DNA from: Ailurus styani
Taxonomy: Eukaryota; Chordata; Mammalia; Carnivora; Ailuridae
Direction: 5' to 3'
DNA: 64,000 nt
Assembly: GCA_002007465.1 (NCBI GenBank)
Contig: LNAC01000380.1
Location: forward strand, 438,429-502,428
The position numbers and the translations under genes are program-made. Shown here piece by piece: positions 35,631 to 46,572 of the stretch. A model generated the notes under the pieces. It saw nothing but the letters and a program-made list of their open reading frames with translations. It was not told where the DNA came from and searched no databases. The stretch's first letter is position 1. Each line of letters begins with the position of its first letter.

Positions 35631-35879
35631 GGACGACAGTTATTTTTCTGCAAAACAGCATTGCGAAGCGTGCCTGGCACTCAGTTCGAGCTTCGCGGGC
35701 GTGGACCATCATTATTTTTAAAGTGGTTACATAAAGGCAAGTTGATTTTGTGATTTTTCTTATTCATACAAAATGCTGATTATTCCCTCCCTGGGCTGTG
35801 CTGCCGTCCGTGGGAGCCCATCTGTCTGAGCCACGGACAGGACACCCACACTGGGCTCAGACCTCGGAAGGGCTCCGAT

Positions 35880-36720
35880 GTCCCAGGAGACACTGGCCTG
35901 AGGCTCAAGTCCCAGCTGCGAGCGGGCCCGGGGGCGTCTGGTCCTCGTCACCAGGGTCCCGCGGTGAGACCGCAGCGACGAGATTTAAACTCACTGACAG
36001 AGAGAAGACAAAGCGGAGCGAGCTCTCCCTCGTTGAGGCCTGCTCCCCACCGACCCCTGCGCCCAGCTCCCCGGGGCTCCCGCAGGGGAAGGAGGAGAGG
36101 GGAGCCCGGCGCCCGCGAGCGCAGGGACGCGGGCATGTCAGGTACCCCGTTACTACCCTGATCTCCCGACCTCGGGCCCCCCGCGGACACACCCCCGGCC
36201 CCTCGCCGACGCCTCTCTGGTGGAAACGCAATCCGATCGCCCCGTAACAGCGGCAACCGGAGCCCCACCTCCTCACGCCTAATTGCACTTGGCAGACGCT
36301 GAAGAAAATGCCACCGCGGCTGCTTGTGCGCTTGGGGAACCGAGAATAACCCAGGCATGTGATCTGAGGGGCGGGGGCTGAGCTCGCCGTGCTAAAACGG
36401 GATTTTACCCTATAATTGTGAGAGCCACCGAGTTTTTCCAAATGAGTAAAATTCCGAGGAGCGGAACGGGGCGCCTCCGTCACCGTGAGCGGGACACGGT
36501 TCACGGGGCGCGTGTCACAGAGAACTCAGGACAGCTCGCTCCCTGGCGGCAACGGTGCGAGCGTGTCTCAGAGCAGCCGCCGCCCCTGCTGAGATTTCGG
36601 GGGGCGAGTTCCTGCTGGCGCCGCGTGTCAGCGCCTGGTGGAAGCCGAAAGCCACACAAACGGTCGCCCTTTGGGTTTTTCTGAAGCAGAGGGTTTTTTC
36701 CCCCGCCTCTCGTCAGCAAA
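35880..36720. promoter_or_regulatory. CpG island, candidate promoter
   Basis: Hand count gives about 78 CpG in 840 bp at roughly 60% GC, observed/expected close to 1.0. That is far above bulk mammalian DNA and typical of sequence unmethylated in the germ line (promoters or developmental regulatory islands). It contains AT-rich pockets ('cctaattgcacttggcaga', 'accctataattgtgagagc') and is followed by a TAATTA cluster. A 199-codon minus frame (35905-36504) crosses it but resembles nothing known, and other frames overlap. A transcription start is inferred, not shown. Confidence 0.55.
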
Positions 36721-36736
36721 ATCTAAAGAGACTGCT

Positions 36737-36778
36737 ATTAAAAATAAGTAATTAATTAGTGGATTAATTAATAAAGAG
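36737..36778. promoter_or_regulatory. Cluster of TAATTA homeodomain-type sites
   Basis: 'taagtaattaattagtgg' followed by 'attaattaataaag' gives several overlapping TAAT cores in about 30 bp, right beside the CpG island. TAATTA is the general homeodomain recognition core (known). Function is inferred. Confidence 0.35.
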
Positions 36779-37778
36779 AGTGCTCTGGGTCAGTGGGTGC
36801 CCCTCACTCCCTTCCACAGGTGGGTCCTGGTTTAAAACGCTGCGAGCACAGAAGAAAATACAGCCCCGCGGGTCCTGGCGCGGACCCCCCTCCCAGGAAG
36901 GCGCCTGGTCCTTTGTTCCAGTGGGAGGTGCACCCCGGGGGCTGAAAGGACACGCAGGAGGACCCCCCTGGGCATGAGCGACCCACGTTTTGTGGGAGGT
37001 CAGTGACTATCCAGTCGGACCAGAGGTACAGGTCGGGGCCGCGGTGGCCGCTGCGTCGCAGGACACGGGGGCTCTCATTCTCCGTCGCGCTGCTGTCCCC
37101 ATGGTTCTTCCCAGACCGGGACGGCAGCCCAGGGCCAGGTCCTCTGACCTCCTGTGTCATGCTCAGCATCGCTCTGGCCTTTCCCCTCTTCTGCCCTGTA
37201 ACCTCCCGTCGCTCCCTGTGGCCTCCGACTGGCTGTCCCTGCTCGCTCGGACCCGTCACAGGACACACGAGCTCCTGCAGGTCGTCCGCTCCTCCCGCCC
37301 GCGGGCACGCCTTCCCTCCCCTTCCCGGGACTCCTGTGCTCCTTCAGCTACCGGTTCCTGAGGACCAGCCCTGCCCCCAGGCGCTGTCTCAGGTCCCGGG
37401 CACAGAGCAGTGAATGAAGGAACAAAAACGTTGACTCCTGGAATTCCTGAGAACTGAGATGCGCGCTCCCTGGGAGGCCGGACTGCAGAGGCACCTGCCT
37501 CTCGGTGGAGCCTGGCTGTGCTCAGAGCCCCACAGACACCCTCCTTCTCTGCCGTCACACGAGCCATCTGTCTCCACCGTGTCCACCGCCTGTCCCCTAT
37601 CCTGGACCCTGAGCTCCTGCGGGAGGGGACGTGGTCTTATCCGTCTCTGTCTCCCCGGCTGCGTGTGCTAGATAGACCCCAAAACCTAGCGGACAATCAG
37701 TCCACTAAGGAGCCCATTCTCACCAAGCTCGAGTGAGCCCCGGGGACGTGGAACACATGACAAAGAAATGTTTTTAGG
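36779..37778. other. GC-rich unique sequence, nothing recognised
   Basis: CpG stay fairly frequent around 37021-37140. Open frames on both strands are unrecognisable. Confidence 0.45.
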
Positions 37779-37990
37779 GCGCCTGGGTGGCTCAGTGGGT
37801 TAAAGCCGCTGCCTTCAGCTCAGGTCATGATCCCAGGGTCCTGGGATCGAGGCCCACGTCGGGCTCTCTGCTCGGCAGGGAGCCTGCTTCCTCCTCTCTC
37901 CTCTCTCTCTGCCTGCCTCTTTGCCTACTTGTAATCTCTCTCTCTGTGTCAAATGAATAAATAAAATCTTAAAAAAAAAAAAAAAGAAAG
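37779..37990 (+). mobile_element. CAN SINE (mustelid-type SINEC), insertion 2
   Basis: Full head ('gcgcctgggtggctcagtgg'), body, CT-rich stretch, 'aaataaaatctt' and a poly-A tail extending as AAAG units. Perfect target-site duplication aaagaaatgtttttagg at 37762-37778 and 37991-38007. The perfect duplication suggests a young insertion. Confidence 0.98.
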
Positions 37991-38213
37991 AAAGAAATGT
38001 TTTTAGGCCAGAGGAGAGTCAGCGGGGCCAGTGGGCGCCAGCAGCAGGCAGAGGCCGGCGCAGAGCCCAGACGGCAGGCAGGGGCTCTAGAGGTTCTGCC
38101 CCTCGGAGCAGCGTTCCAGGCCTGCCCTCCTTTACAGGCCGCCTGCGCACCGGCCTCACAAAACACGGGGGTCTGCTCGCTTCCAATCCTCTCTCCTCTC
38201 CCCCGTCCTTCTC

Positions 38214-38416
38214 TCTCTCTCTTTTTTTTAAAGATTTTATTTATTTATTTGACACAGAGAGAGAGAGATCACAAGTAGGCAGAGAAGCAGAGAGAGAGAG
38301 GAGGAAGCAGGCTCCCCGCTGAGCAGGGAGCTCGATGCCGGGCTCGATCCCAGAACCCTGAGACCATGACCTGAGCCAAAGGCAGAGGCTCTAACCCACG
38401 GAGCCCCCGGTCACCC
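38214..38416 (-). mobile_element. CAN SINE (mustelid-type SINEC), insertion 3, antisense
   Basis: Complement of the same family: T-rich tail and 'aaagattttatttatttatt' at the left, 'tcacaagtaggcagaga', 'caggctccccgctgagcagg', then 'atgacctgagccaaaggcag'. The tRNA-like head at the right is diverged. Target-site duplications are 38198-38213 and 38417-38432 (16 bp, one mismatch). Confidence 0.95.
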
Positions 38417-38432
38417 CTCCCCTGTCCTTCTC

Positions 38433-39682
38433 AAGAGCTGGGTCATCAGGAGGACGACCCCCCACCTGGAATGTGCCCTGAGCTCCCCGTGCAGCGGGAA
38501 GCCGGACACACCCGTGTCCTGTCCCAGGAGCGGAAGCAGCCGTGCGGAGGAGCCGTCGTGGAAAAGCGTCAGGGGCGAGGGGGCCGGAGGGCAGCCTCCC
38601 CGGGCACACAGGGCAGCCGGGATTTCAGGAGAGGCTGGGGGCTCCGTGGTGGCTGCAGCCCGGGTTCTCCATCCTGCCCCCTGGCCTCACATCTTCAAGT
38701 CTTCCTAGATGGACGCTGCTCCCGCTGACCCCTGCTCCCGCTGACCCCGTCACACATGGGGGTCCACACCCGGGCCCTCACCCGGGACACCGCCTCCCCG
38801 TGGCCGGTGGAAGCCCCCAAGGGCCCCTGCCCCCTGCACACTTTTCCTTCCATTTAAGACCTGATAAGAGCTGGCATGTCTCATAAACTCGGCGGATAAT
38901 GGCTCGAGGGGCCATTTCCATGGAACGATGGGCGGCATGAGATGTGGACGTGGTCACAGGGAGGTTTGGGTGGCTCTTAATCTCCCCGGAGCACACAGCT
39001 GTGCGTGTGGGGGGAGTCCCCTGGGCTGTCAGGGAGCAGATGAGGGGAACTGAGCAGGAGCCCTCAAGGGCTCGGGAGGTGGGAGCGGCAGCCTTGTCGG
39101 GCCTGGGCCGGCAGGGGGCTCAGGCAGAGGAAGCTGCGCCAAGGGGAAGCTGAGAGAAGAGAGGTCCAGGCTTCCTATCCAAAGACAAGGTGGTATTTCA
39201 AGGACCAGGCACAGCTAGCAGATCCCGGGAGCCTGAGACGCCAAAGCCCTCCCGTTCCAGGCCAGCCTGATCCCCATGCAATTTCTGAGTCAGATAACGG
39301 CCTTTGCTACATTTCAGGTATATCCCACCAGCAACTTCTGGCTCTGAAACAGAGCAAATTACATTTAATTTGGGTCAAAAGCATGTATTATCTCACGTGG
39401 AAAAGCCTGAGCTACAACCCAAGAGGCCTAGACACTGCTCAGAGGAGAGCAAGAACCACCCATCATGAGGGGAAAATGTTCCCGAGATAGTCCAGTGCCC
39501 CATGGTAGCTGCCAGGCCCCCCTTCCCCCAGAGAGACAAGCAGTGAGGGCCCCTCTGTACCCCACGGAGTGGGGTTTGGGGGGCCCTCCCAGTTCTCATC
39601 TGGGAGCTTCTTCTGCATGAGAGAAGGTCCCTAGACTTTGTCCATACCTTACTGCACACCAGGTAAGCCCCTGCCCATCTCT
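38433..39682. other. GC-rich unique sequence, nothing recognised
   Basis: A two-copy 17-bp repeat (ctgctcccgctgacccc) lies at 38717-38752. Nothing else recognised. Confidence 0.45.
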
Positions 39683-39786
39683 GGCTCCTGCCTCACACCT
39701 GCTGAGCACCTGCCCACACGGGCTCCTACCTCACGCCTGGTGAGCACAGGTCCACACAGGCTCCTACCTCATGCCTGGTGAGCTCC
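39683..39786. repeat. 38-bp tandem repeat, about 2.7 copies
   Basis: Copies start with 'ggctcctRcctcaYRcctg' at 39683, 39721 and 39759. They are diverged, so the array is older than the 56-bp one. Confidence 0.8.
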
Positions 39787-40310
39787 TACAGTGTGTCAGC
39801 TCCACATTCTCTCATATCAGCGTCTGGCCACGTGGTTGTTTCTCCAATGGCTCCTAAAGTCAAATCCCTGCCCTGGTCCCTTCATGGCCTTCCGTGAGGA
39901 GGGACGTGACCCTCCGTGCGCCCTTGCTCTGTGCTCTGTCTGTGGGCACATTCTGTCTGCACCCGGATTCCCGTCCTCATGAAACCCCAGACCCAACTCT
40001 TTACTGAGCAAGTCTCTTCCCAGAGCGATTCCGCTCAGGGCGTTTCAGAGGGTTCCACACCTTCTGGTCAGACTTTATTTCTAAATCTAACAGCACAGCG
40101 TGAGCAAGCCCCTTGCCAAGACCTTCAGATGGCAGTGAGCTTGAAGAATCCGGTCTTTCCTTCATCTGCCTGGACTGGCAGGGGCCACACATGCACTCAA
40201 AGCCGACTCTGCCTCCCAGAGATCCTTCCCGGCCTCCTTGCCACCAGCGCGGCCTCCAGACTCCTGTCTGGGCCCCAGGACCCATGGCAGCGGGGCCGGG
40301 TCGAGAACGC
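39787..40310 (+). mobile_element. Probable L2 LINE fragment
   Basis: 'ccaatggctcctaaagtcaa', 'ccttcatggccttccgtgag' and 'agtctcttcccagagcgatt' run in the order of L2 3' coding sequence. Boundaries are vague. Confidence 0.4.
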
Positions 40311-40314
40311 CGTG

Positions 40315-40450
40315 CGGGGTTAAGACCAAGGACGGTTCAAACCCCAGTTCTGCCGCTTCCTGGCTTCGGGACCGAGGACATCACTGCAGTTTGTTGACCC
40401 TGGGCCTCTCCATCCAGAGGATGTCAGGTGGTTGCGAGTGTCATGTGAGA
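40315..40450 (+). mobile_element. MIR SINE fragment
   Basis: 'ggttcaaaccccagttctgc' (B-box side) with 'cgcttcctggcttcgggacc' and 'tgggcctctccatccagagg' is MIR order. Confidence 0.7.
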
Positions 40451-40679
40451 TAACGGCCCGGAGGCTCCTGTCCCAGCACCTTCGGTGGGCTGTCAGCGCT
40501 AACAGAGCCATTCACAGAGCGCCCGCAGCGCTCTGGTCGCCAAACAGTGTGACGCGGGCTGATGCGCGCAAGCCCTGGCGCTGCGAACCTCGGGAGGAAA
40601 TCGAGGCCCCAGCATGGCCCCTTGCTCAGTGTGTGCCCTCGGGCCAGACACACAACAGCATGGACCTTGCGGATTCACC

Positions 40680-40765
40680 CTGAGGATCCCATGATATAAT
40701 GAATATAAAATGCTTCACTAAGTGCCTGGTTTACAACACAGTCTTGATAAATACCAACTATTAGG
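40680..40765 (+). mobile_element. MIR SINE 3' part
   Basis: 'tgaggatcccatgatataat' to 'gtcttgataaataccaac' matches the MIR 3' half. Confidence 0.55.
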
Positions 40766-40920
40766 AATAATAGCCAACATTTATAGAGTACATTAGGCGT
40801 CAGACTCTGCACTGAGCATGTGAAATCCACTAACCCCTTGAGTCCCATACCTTCCCCGGGACGCAGGCGTCCGGTTTCAAAGACAAGAAACTTAGTACAA
40901 AGATGTGACGTCACCTACCA
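40766..40920 (-). mobile_element. MIR SINE, antisense
   Basis: 'aataatagccaacatttata', 'cactgagcatgtgaaatcc' and 'caaagacaagaaacttagta' give antisense MIR. Tail-to-tail with the sense MIR to its left. Confidence 0.7.
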
Positions 40921-41439
40921 GAGTCTCCCGCGCGGGCTCTGGCCCCGACGTCCACCTCGTGGGCAGTGCTGTCATTTCACAGACAGCAGTGGAGTGTGAG
41001 TGCCTCTCACCTGACTCCCCCGCTGGGTGTGCGCCCCGTGTCTGAGTGAGCTCCACCCGCGGGGACGTCTAGCCATGAGACTTCACGGGGCTCGTAGGTG
41101 TTCAATCCCAGTGCACCGGTCAGTGGAAGGGTTTGCAGTGAGCTGCTTCCACCAGTGCCTGGAAAATACCCAAACGAAATGACATCTGCAAGAAGAAAAC
41201 ATTCATACGATCCACATGAACGGGAGGTTTGTGTGGGGCACCTTTGTCATGGGTCCGATGACCCCAGGTCCGCATGGGGCCCACGTGACACCTGTGGAAT
41301 GTTCACGAGTCCCTGTTCCAAACACCAGGGCATTTCAGGGAGAACAGGAGCCCCCGGCCCAGTGACACCCCTGCAGGTCCTCACGGCTCTGCTCTGAGCC
41401 ACCATGGGCTCCCGGACCTCCCACTTCCCCTCTGGCCCC
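40921..41439. other. Unique sequence, nothing recognised
   Basis: No exon or repeat family identified. Confidence 0.45.
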
Positions 41440-41865
41440 TGCCCCTGGGCTGAACAGTATTCCCCAAAATTGATGTCCACCTGAGACCTCACAGTGTGAC
41501 CTTATTTGGAAACAGGGTCACTCCAGATGTAATTAGTTAAGTTAAGGTGAGATCATGCCGGAGTAGGGTCGACCCTGAACCCCATGACGGGTGTCCTTAC
41601 CAGACCACGTGAAGACACACAGGGAAAACGCCCATATGACAGCAGAGGCAGAGGTTGGAGCGATGTGTCTGCAAGCCAAGGGACTCCAGGAGCCACCAGA
41701 AGCTGGAAGAGAAAGGAAGGGTCCTCCCTAGAGCCTCCGGAGGGAGGGCAGCCTTGCAGACACCTTGATTTTGAACTTGTGGGCCCCAGATGTGAGAAAG
41801 CACAGTTCTGTTGTTTCAAGCTGGCTGGTTCCTGCTAATTCGTTACAGCAGCCGCAGGAGATGAG
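41440..41865 (+). mobile_element. MLT1 (MaLR) solitary LTR
   Basis: Nearly complete in sense: 'gaccttatttggaaacaggg', 'gtaattagttaagttaaggt', 'gggtgtccttaccagaccac', 'acaccttgattttgaacttg', 'cagttctgttgtttcaagct'. No viral genes attached. Confidence 0.85.
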
Positions 41866-42207
41866 TACAGTCTGTAACCTGTCACCCTGTGGCAGGGAGA
41901 ATAAACTCAGTCTTCCCCTTTACACCTCTGCTCGTTCAGTGGCTTCCCACCGCACTGAATACTAAGTACAAATTCTCAACACCGGCAGTCTCCAGGTGCC
42001 TGTGTGGTCCCCCGGCCACCTGTCCCCTCCTCTCCCTCTGCCCTCCCCTGCCCCCAGGGCTCCCCAAAGCAGGAACAGGCCCTTCCCCTGCAAGGACGTC
42101 CCTCTCTTGCACGTTCTCAGTTAGGAAAAGCCTCAAAACATGAAAAAAAAAAAGTTCCGTGTAACAGACCCTTGTGCACCTGCCCACTGGGTGTAAGGCA
42201 GGCCCCT
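41866..42207. other. Unique sequence, perhaps a faint old L1
   Basis: 'ccgtgtaacagacccttgtg' followed by 'cacctgcccactgggtgta' is reminiscent of an antisense old L1, too short to be sure. Confidence 0.35.
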
Positions 42208-42281
42208 GTTTTACTAGATGTATTTTGGGTTTTTTCAAAAATAGTAATTTTTGAAAAAACCCAAAATACATCTAGTAAAAC
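42208..42281. repeat. Perfect inverted repeat, 35-bp arms, 4-nt loop
   Basis: The left arm 42208-42242 (starts gttttactagatgtatt) is the exact reverse complement of the right arm 42247-42281 (ends catctagtaaaac). The loop is 'agta'. No mismatches and abrupt edges on both sides. Transcribed RNA would fold into a 35-bp stem. No such arm pair is known to me in the surrounding repeat families. A template-switch mutation or a sequencing/assembly fold-back are both possible. Confidence 0.95.
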
Positions 42282-42539
42282 GTACTCCCTTTGCAGAGGG
42301 AGTCAGAGGTCCCCAGGGTTCCCACGCCCCAACCCTCTGCCCGCCCCCGCCCTGGGGGTTTTCCTTCTGCCCATGTTTGTGTTTCCTCTTCCTTCCCTTT
42401 CTTTTTCTCAGCCTCTGGCCTTTTTCTGCATCTCTTTTTCCCCTCTCTCAATATATGTAAGTGAATATTATATCTAAATATACATACATACACACCCACA
42501 TATATATGTGTGTGCATGATACTATTTGGAATACTTTGT

Positions 42540-42960
42540 TACGTTTACATAAATAACATAATATCATACAAATCATTTCACAACTTGCCCTTTTTTAATA
42601 GTATAGCTTTGAGATCTGTCCACGTTGATAAATATCAGTGTAATTTATGCATTTTAGCTGCAGCCTGACACCCTACGGTGAGAAGTACCATCATGTATTT
42701 ATCCAAACTCCTCCTTATTCATGGACGTGCAAAGTCCCTTCTACTTCACAGTGGCAAACACAGATGCAACAATATCCAAAATGTATTTTGAAGATTCTTT
42801 TATGTGTCTCTGTGCACGTGTGTGAATGTTCCCTCAGTTGTATCTCCAGGAGGGGTGTTATGGGCTGTAGAATATGAATATTTTCCGTTCTACTTTATAT
42901 CACCAAATCACTGTTCTAAGGGTTGTGACAGTTTATACTCCCCAAAGCAGCAAGTTCTCT
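42540..42960 (-). mobile_element. Old L1 3' region, antisense
   Basis: 'tttgagatctgtccacgttg', 'tgtgtctctgtgcacgtgt', 'ttgtatctccaggaggggtg' and 'gtgacagtttatactcccca' follow antisense L1M order. Very diverged. Confidence 0.6.
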
Positions 42961-42964
42961 CATG

Positions 42965-43070
42965 CATTCATGTACTCATTCATTCAACAGCTATTTCTTG
43001 AACACCTACTATGTGTAGACACAGTTCTGGGCACGGGACACAGGCATGAACATATCATCTGTGCTACGTA
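42965..43070 (-). mobile_element. L2-type 3' tail, antisense
   Basis: 'attcattcaacagctatttc', 'gaacacctactatgtgtaga' and 'cacagttctgggcac'. Confidence 0.7.
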
Positions 43071-43079
43071 GCAGGCCTC

Positions 43080-43195
43080 CCAGACCACAGGCTTTGGGTC
43101 CAGACCATCTGGGTGGACAGCTCACTGACTGGGGAGCCTTGGGTGGGTCATGGGACATTTTGGGATCTCGGTTTCCTCATGTGTAAGTGCTGATA
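43080..43195 (+). mobile_element. MIR SINE fragment
   Basis: 'caggctttgggtccagacca', 'agccttgggtgggtcatggg' and 'tcggtttcctcatgtgtaag'. Confidence 0.7.
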
Positions 43196-43199
43196 AAAT

Positions 43200-43380
43200 T
43201 GAAAATACATACACAGATAGAGATACACACATAGACACAAACACACACCAGAGACACAGGTAGAGAAAGATACAGTTGACATAGACAGATACAGGTGTGG
43301 GTGTAGGTACAGATATAGAAACTCACAAATACACACCACCATAAACAGATAAATATGCACACAGATAGATACGGGCCACC
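43200..43380. repeat. A/C-rich imperfect (ACAGATA)n-like low-complexity tract
   Basis: 'cacagatagagatacacac' and similar short units over about 180 bp, without G-C-rich interruption. Confidence 0.75.
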
Positions 43381-44299
43381 ACAAATGCCTCCTCTAGACC
43401 TCTCCCACCTTACAGCAACTACCCCAAGGTTCAACATGCGTGTAACATGAGAGAACGTAGACATCGTTACTTAGATCAGTGCCCGACACAAAATAATGCC
43501 CATACCGCTAACTATGACTATTTCCCCGGGTTAATGCACTGCCACCAAAGGCCCCCAGGAATGCGCACAACACACCTGTCTCGCTGCAGTGAGGGACTTC
43601 ACACACCATGGGGAGCCACAGAGTGTCTTAGGGAGAGAGCATTATAAAGAACTTACTCTAGATGTGGGCTTGTAACAGGTGATCTTAGGGAGGGATTTGG
43701 GGCTTTGCTCTGGGTCGGATACTGTTGAGAAGTTCGAGGAATTCCGTGACTGGATATCTAACAAGAGAATGAGGTAGAAGCCGTCATGGATAAGCAGTCG
43801 TGGCCACTCAGGCTGCTCAGGAAAGGGGTGACAGGTCATTTTGTGGTTTGGGCATTTTGACAGGGCACAGACATGGCCCCAGCATGGCCCTGTGTGGCGT
43901 GATGTCCACGCAATGTTTCATGACCAGCCAGAGAACGAGTGTCCACAGCTTCTTCCCACCTGTTAGACGGACTTGGCTGGCCTTCTTTCTTTTTCTTGTT
44001 TACCTGCCTGTATTTCTCTCCCCGCCAAGACGCCCTGCTTCTTGGGCTCGGCTCTGTGTCTTGTGTGCCGTTCTCCAAGGAGGAGTCTCTCCAGCCAACT
44101 TGAAAGGAAACAGATTGTGCCGTCCGTCCTTCTTCCAAAGCCAGAAAGAGCAAGAGAGCAGGACCTCCACGGAGCCCTTCCTCAGCCAGGTCCACCGCTT
44201 GTGTGGAATATGGAGCAAAGCCCTATGTCCATCTGGCCAGGGCAGGCGCTGTGGGGACAGGGTGAGCAAAAGGCCACGTTCCATCTTGGCTCAGCAACT
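43381..44299. other. Unique sequence, nothing recognised
   Basis: The 172-codon plus frame at 43800-44318 has no protein likeness and overlaps others. Confidence 0.45.
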
Positions 44300-44715
44300 G
44301 CACTGGGTTCAATGGTGACCCCTAAAGTCACATCTACTGAGAACCTATCAATGTGACCTTATTTGGAAATCAGGCCTTTGTAGATGGAGTTAAGATGGGG
44401 TCCTACAAGATGGGGGCGGGCCCTCAGCCCAATGACTGGTGTCCGTACAAGGACGGTACCCCATGGAGGCAGAGAGAAGGCAGCTATATGACAACAGAGC
44501 ACAGATCCTGGTGACAGGTCTGCATTAGACAGAATGTCAGCAGTCCCTGAGCTGGGAGAGAGGCCTGGACAGAGTCTCCCTCGCAGTTCTCACAGGGAAC
44601 TAACCCTGCCCCCCATCCCTCATGTTAGACTTCTGGTCTCCGGACCAGTGAGAAGACAGATCCCTGCTTTGAAGCCCCCAGTTTGCGGACATTGGGTATG
44701 GTGGCCCCAGGACAT
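44300..44715 (+). mobile_element. MLT1 (MaLR) solitary LTR
   Basis: 'atgtgaccttatttggaaat', 'atggagttaagatggggtcc', 'actggtgtccgtacaaggac' and a 3' part with 'gacttctggtctccggacca'. Confidence 0.8.
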
Positions 44716-46014
44716 CAGCCCAGTGAGTTTGAGCTGCCATGTTGCCACCTGCACACTTGGCCCTGACCTCGGAGAGCCGACAACACCCTTGGGCATGGCC
44801 ACAGCCCAGGCAAGGCTGGAGCCAAGGGGCCCCAGGCCCTCCAGTGCATCTCGGTGGCTACCCAGGCATCTGTCTCTGGCTGGGCTGGGTCCCTGGCCCC
44901 TGCTGCTCAGCCCATCAAACACCCGTAGTGTAATGACTATCATTATGTGATTGTGGCATCGCTGGGGCCGGCGATTTGTCATTGTCAACATTTACTAAGT
45001 GTCCAGTCCATCTGCAGAAAATGATGATAATGAAAAATAGGAGAGCTCCCCTCTGGCTGTCATGGGCCGGCTGAGTGAAGATTCCAGAAAGGAGGACACA
45101 CACGGGCAGAACAGGGATGGGGATTGGATTATTAAAGATGGACAGTCACAGGCAAGCATCTCTCAGCCTCCCTGGGTCTTCGGAGGTCATCCCTTAACCT
45201 GCAGGGAAGGTGCCCATGGGACTGGGAGAGAGGGCAGCAAACCTTCTCAAGATCCATGAGTGAACCCATGCAGACTGGATCTTCTGCCTGAAGTCTGTGG
45301 AGTGAGAGACCACAGGGAGCTCATCCGGAGAGATGGGAGTGGTGGAAGCCGGCATGCTAGGGTCTCAAGAATAAAACTCCCTGAAACGAGCCTTCGCCAG
45401 GACCCCTAACAGATGGGCCCAGCTCAAGAAGGGAAAATGTTCTTCTGAGTGTGTTTGGTCAGGATTCAGAGTTTCTACAATGAACAGGGTACCTTCTGGG
45501 GGTGGGCCGGGGGGCCTGGGGTGACCCAGAACATTCACGTTTAGGGTGTGCATCACAGAGAGCAGGGGAGCTTCCGGATGCCCACGACCTCAGTGGAGAG
45601 AACCTTTTGGCTCCTCCCCTCCCCCTCATTCCCATCACTCAATCTCTAACCTCGAACCCTGCAGGTGCTTGCTAAAGGAGGGGTGTTCCAAGCTTGCAAA
45701 AATGCCCCATGCCTCAGGTTTGGAGGCCAAGGCCTCCCTCCGAGCTCTCTCTGGCGCATATCCGGTGTCAACTAAAAACACTCCAAACTTAAATAAGAAG
45801 AGACTTGATTTAACGGATTATTGCAAGAGAGAAAAGGGGCCTGTTGCAATGGGGGCGGAGCTATGCCATGAGGGAGGGGTCTACTGCAGTCAGAGGAGGG
45901 CACTGGAGATCCGTGCCTGGCTTTATCCTAGGCAACCCTGGGGCCAGGTGAGCCTCCCCTAGTCATGCGGGGAAGGCAGGTTTCAGGAGCATAAGAGTGT
46001 GTGTGTGGGGGGTC
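44716..46014. other. Mostly unique sequence
   Basis: 45760-46010 has the feel of further decayed retroviral sequence leading to the pol remnant, but no firm match. Nothing else recognised. Confidence 0.4.
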
Positions 46015-46572
46015 TCTTTAATAGTCACTGCTCACCGGGACCATAGGGCTCAGGAAAAATTCAACGTTGATGTTAGGCCTTGGTGCTGCTATAGAACCCT
46101 TCCTTGGTCTGTGCTATACTCAAAATCATCAGATTCTTGTCCTGATAAATAGGTCAGAACAGTCTTTCCAAGTATGGGATATGCTGCTTCCAAAATCCAA
46201 AGAAGCCGTACAGAGTTTTTGCATTTTTCCTAACAATGAGAGGTCCAAGGTGCCATAACCTATCCTTTATTTTGGGAGGGGTGTTCTGGTATACCCCAGA
46301 CCACGGATAAGCCTTTGCTGGACCCCCAAACCAGTCACTGATGTGCCCGGCTCTAGACTCAACTAGAGTCTGGCTCCCTCTTTGGGAGCGTATATTGTCA
46401 CCAAGGCCTCCAACGCACCTGCCACTTCTTGCTCAGAGGGTCCGTTAACATGCTACTGATGACAGGAGGGCCCATGCTTGACGCTGTGGGATTTCCCGCC
46501 AGCCCCTTGAACGACACAGCGCTGGAGAGCAAAGGAAGACAGAGCCCTGGGCAAGACCAGGCATATGAGCTG
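46015..46572 (-). pseudogene. Decayed ERV1-type pol (reverse transcriptase) fragment, downstream part
   Basis: Minus-strand translation shows, in order and across at least two frame changes and several stops, a degraded 'LPRA' where retroviral reverse transcriptases have LPQG (46543-46554), a corrupted YxDD region near 46455, a 'GPSEQEVAGALEAL' block (about 46402-46443) and 'GFWKQHIPYL' (about 46172-46204), then a short connection-domain-like tail. The order and spacing fit class I (gamma-like) endogenous retroviral pol. Both catalytic motifs are lost, so it is inactive. The right edge is the start of the 56-bp array, with more pol beyond it. Confidence 0.65.

Noticed and set aside
35905..36504. 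199-codon minus-strand frame in the CpG island
   Set aside because: CpG-rich DNA is poor in stop codons. No family likeness and no splice or start context could be supported.
42208..42281. Rho-independent terminator or inverted-repeat transposon
   Set aside because: Not a bacterial genome. The arms directly face each other with a 4-nt loop and no element body or target-site duplication is seen.
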